A stretch of 64,000 bases of DNA. Source: Sphingomonas sp. DG1-23. Lineage in GTDB: Bacteria > Pseudomonadota > Alphaproteobacteria > Sphingomonadales > Sphingomonadaceae. Made by a program: the position numbers and the translations under genes. The notes below the pieces were generated by a model. That model made no database searches. It was not told the DNA's origin and saw nothing but the letters and a program-made list of their open reading frames with translations. The DNA lies in contig NZ_JAVAMA010000008.1 in the NCBI RefSeq assembly GCF_030730875.1, forward strand, positions 179,006-243,005. Reading direction: 5' to 3'. This document shows positions 62,180 through 64,000 of this stretch, in pieces (within the stretch, counting starts at the first letter, position 1; each line of letters begins with the position of its first letter).

Positions 62180-64000
62180 GTGAACGCATTCACGCTCTTG
62201 CTTGCCCTTGGTGTCGGCGCGGCCTTCTTCGTGGTCCTGCGTCGCCTCGCCGTTGTGGAACAGGAGTTGCGTCGCGTCGAGTCACTCGTCGCAGGGCTGG
62301 AGGAGCGCGCGTCCCGTTTTGTCGCAGCGCCCGCGCCTTCCGTCGCCGGCGTAACGTCCGAACCCGTGGCCCCGCCCGAGCGCGAGGTCGAGCGCGCGAC
62401 CGAACAAGTCATTGCAGACGAGCAACCTCCGACGCCAAAGGCGGTCCGCGGGCCGACGCCCGCCACGCGGAGCGCTCCGCCGCCACTCAACCTCGAATCG
62501 CTGATCGGTGGCCGGCTGCCGATCTGGATCGGCGGTGCGGCGCTGGTCCTCGCCGGGTTCTTCCTCGTGCGCTATTCGATCGAGAGCGGCTTGCTCGGCC
62601 CGGCGGTACGCACGCTGCTCGCGGCCTTGTTCGGGGCCGCGCTGATCGCCGCGAGCGAGGCCGCGCGGCGCTTTCCCGCCACGGCCGAGGATCCGCGCGT
62701 CGCGCAGGTGCTCGCCGGCGCCGGCGTGGCCAGCCTTTACGGTACGCTCTATATGGCGGCGGCGCTCTATCATTTGATTTCGCCGCTCACGGCTTTTGTC
62801 GCGGTAGTGATCGTCACTGCGGCGGCGATGGGACTGGCGTTGCGCCACGGCCCGCCGACCGCGGTGATGGCGCTGATCGGCGGCTTCATCGCGCCGTTGG
62901 TGGCCGGGTTCGATGCGGCGGGCATCGGGCCGCTGCTCGTCTATCTCGCATTGTTCATTGCGGCCTTGTTCGGACTGGCGATTCATCGCGGCTGGGGCTG
63001 GCTCGCGCTCGCCGCCAGCATTGCCGGGTTCGGCTGGATCAACTTCCTGATCGCGGCGCTGCCGGGACGCAGCCAGGATCTGTCGGCGGTCGGTGCCTTC
63101 GCCATGCTGCTGGCGGTCTGTGCCAGCGCGGCGCTGCCGGCCACCGGCACGCATAATCGCTGGCTGCGGCTCGCCCCGCTCGTCGCTGGCTTCGTCCAGC
63201 TGCTCGCGCTCGCGCCGTCGCTCGACTTCGGCGCGCAGGCGTGGAGCTTCTATCTCGTCCTGGCTGCCGCTTCGCTGTTCCTGGCATGGCGCAACGCGAT
63301 CTATCTCCCCGCTGCGCTGGCCGCGCTGGGCTTCCTGCTGGTGTTCGAAGCGCTTGCGCTGATCCAGCCGGAGCGCAACACGACGCCGCTCGCCGCCTTG
63401 GCCGCTGCCTTGTTGTTCGCCGTCCCTGGCCAATTGTTCGCAGGCCGAAGCCGCGGCTGGGCGGCGCTCGCGCTCGGTGGCTCCGCCGGGCCGCTGCTCG
63501 TCGCGCACGCGTGTGCACCCTCATTGCTCGCGCCGGCAGCCTGGGGCGCGATCGAACTACTCGCCGCAGGGTTTTGCGCGCAGCTGGCGTGGCGGCTCAA
63601 GAGCGACGCGAACGATCCCGCTCTGGTCGCTTCCAGCCTTGTCACCGGCCTCCTCGTTGCGCTCGGCCTCGCTCAGTTCCTCCCCGGCGTCTGGCTCGGC
63701 CTGCCGCTCGCATTGGTGGTGCTCGGCCTTGCCGGCTGGGCGCGCGTCGCCCGCGCGCCGGCCTTGTTCGTGCTGCCTGCCCTGCCTTATGTCGCTGCGC
63801 TGCTCGCCGCCGCCATCCCGCTGATCGGGCTAGCCCAAATGGTCGGCACCGCTTTATCGGGCGATCGGCTGCCTTATCTGCTGATCCCGCCCTTGCCCGA
63901 TCTGTTCCGTGCCCTCGCGCTGCCCAGCTTTGCGTTGCTCGGCATTCTGCTCGATCCGCGCCAGCTGGGCCGCGCGCGGCGGTTGATCGGCAGCATCGCG
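62180..64000 (+). CDS. DUF2339 polytopic membrane protein (C-terminus outside window)
   Basis: The reading starts at GTG 62180 after AAGGAG and stays open for all 607 codons to the window end. After one short helix (FTLLLALGVGAAFFVVLRRL) comes a coiled-coil and proline-rich linker (VVEQELRRVESLVAGLEERA). The signature LESLIGGRLPIWIGGAALVL then AGFFLVRYSIESGLLGPAVR opens a long row of membrane helices. This is the DUF2339 pattern of large inner-membrane proteins with 20 or more helices and unknown function. Confidence 0.88.
   Translation, partial: MNAFTLLLALGVGAAFFVVLRRLAVVEQELRRVESLVAGLEERASRFVAAPAPSVAGVTSEPVAPPEREVERATEQVIADEQPPTPKAVRGPTPATRSAPPPLNLESLIGGRLPIWIGGAALVLAGFFLVRYSIESGLLGPAVRTLLAALFGAALIAASEAARRFPATAEDPRVAQVLAGAGVASLYGTLYMAAALYHLISPLTAFVAVVIVTAAAMGLALRHGPPTAVMALIGGFIAPLVAGFDAAGIGPLLVYLALFIAALFGLAIHRGWGWLALAASIAGFGWINFLIAALPGRSQDLSAVGAFAMLLAVCASAALPATGTHNRWLRLAPLVAGFVQLLALAPSLDFGAQAWSFYLVLAAASLFLAWRNAIYLPAALAALGFLLVFEALALIQPERNTTPLAALAAALLFAVPGQLFAGRSRGWAALALGGSAGPLLVAHACAPSLLAPAAWGAIELLAAGFCAQLAWRLKSDANDPALVASSLVTGLLVALGLAQFLPGVWLGLPLALVVLGLAGWARVARAPALFVLPALPYVAALLAAAIPLIGLAQMVGTALSGDRLPYLLIPPLPDLFRALALPSFALLGILLDPRQLGRARRLIGSIA

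Overview
The window is high-GC DNA with alphaproteobacterial, sphingomonad-type gene content: a CcrM methyltransferase, split pntAA/pntAB/pntB, a tiny aa3-type oxidase subunit IV just ahead of pntAA, TonB receptors, DUF6894/DUF3606/DUF6456 proteins and PF07638-type ECF sigma factors. A Sphingomonas-like chromosome is the best reading. There is no rRNA, CRISPR array or intact insertion sequence.

The window has two unlike halves, meeting at a tRNA-Ser(GGA) gene at 37.6 kb with a tyrosine integrase beside its 3' end. The left side (1-37.5 kb) is accessory in character: loosely packed genes, gaps of 300-830 bases, dispersed palindromic repeats and several broken genes. From the left it carries a GH43 enzyme with an esterase; a twice-frameshifted unknown gene followed by two odd tRNA-like genes with 8-base anticodon loops; a phage-tail-like glycine-rich protein; an FkbH-like protein; repeat-bounded orphan genes, including an Imm53 immunity protein; a Crp/Fnr regulator between two DUF6894 genes; a small recombinase and a secreted acetamidase-like protein. 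Then come two DUF3526 ABC permeases whose ATPase gene has been cut away, a ZnuD-like TonB receptor, a PadR/membrane-protein pair, a ROK kinase with a serine hydrolase, and a surface/signalling cluster (trimeric autotransporter, Inh-type inhibitor, lipoprotein, exported protein, Ser/Thr kinase, ECF sigma factor).

The right side (37.7-64 kb) is compact core genome: a periplasmic PPIase, an Mla-type lipid transport operon (mlaE-mlaF-mlaD-lipoprotein), TldD, CcrM with a probable cell-cycle promoter, FolP, a cytochrome b561, an NtrC-type regulator, the transhydrogenase operon, tRNA-Val, a DapF-family epimerase, a GST and the start of a DUF2339 membrane protein. Convergent neighbours often overlap by four bases. 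One gene looks foreign here: a NucS-like PD-(D/E)XK nuclease between pntAA and pntAB.

The observations most worth following are the paired 8-base-loop tRNA-like genes beside the broken 450-residue family; the nuclease captured in the pnt operon; the kinase/ECF/adhesin/inhibitor cluster; two promoters sharing the same palindrome between -35 and -10, one of which opens an apparently leaderless 18-codon ORF coupled to the ROK gene; and the deletion scar near 20.36 kb.
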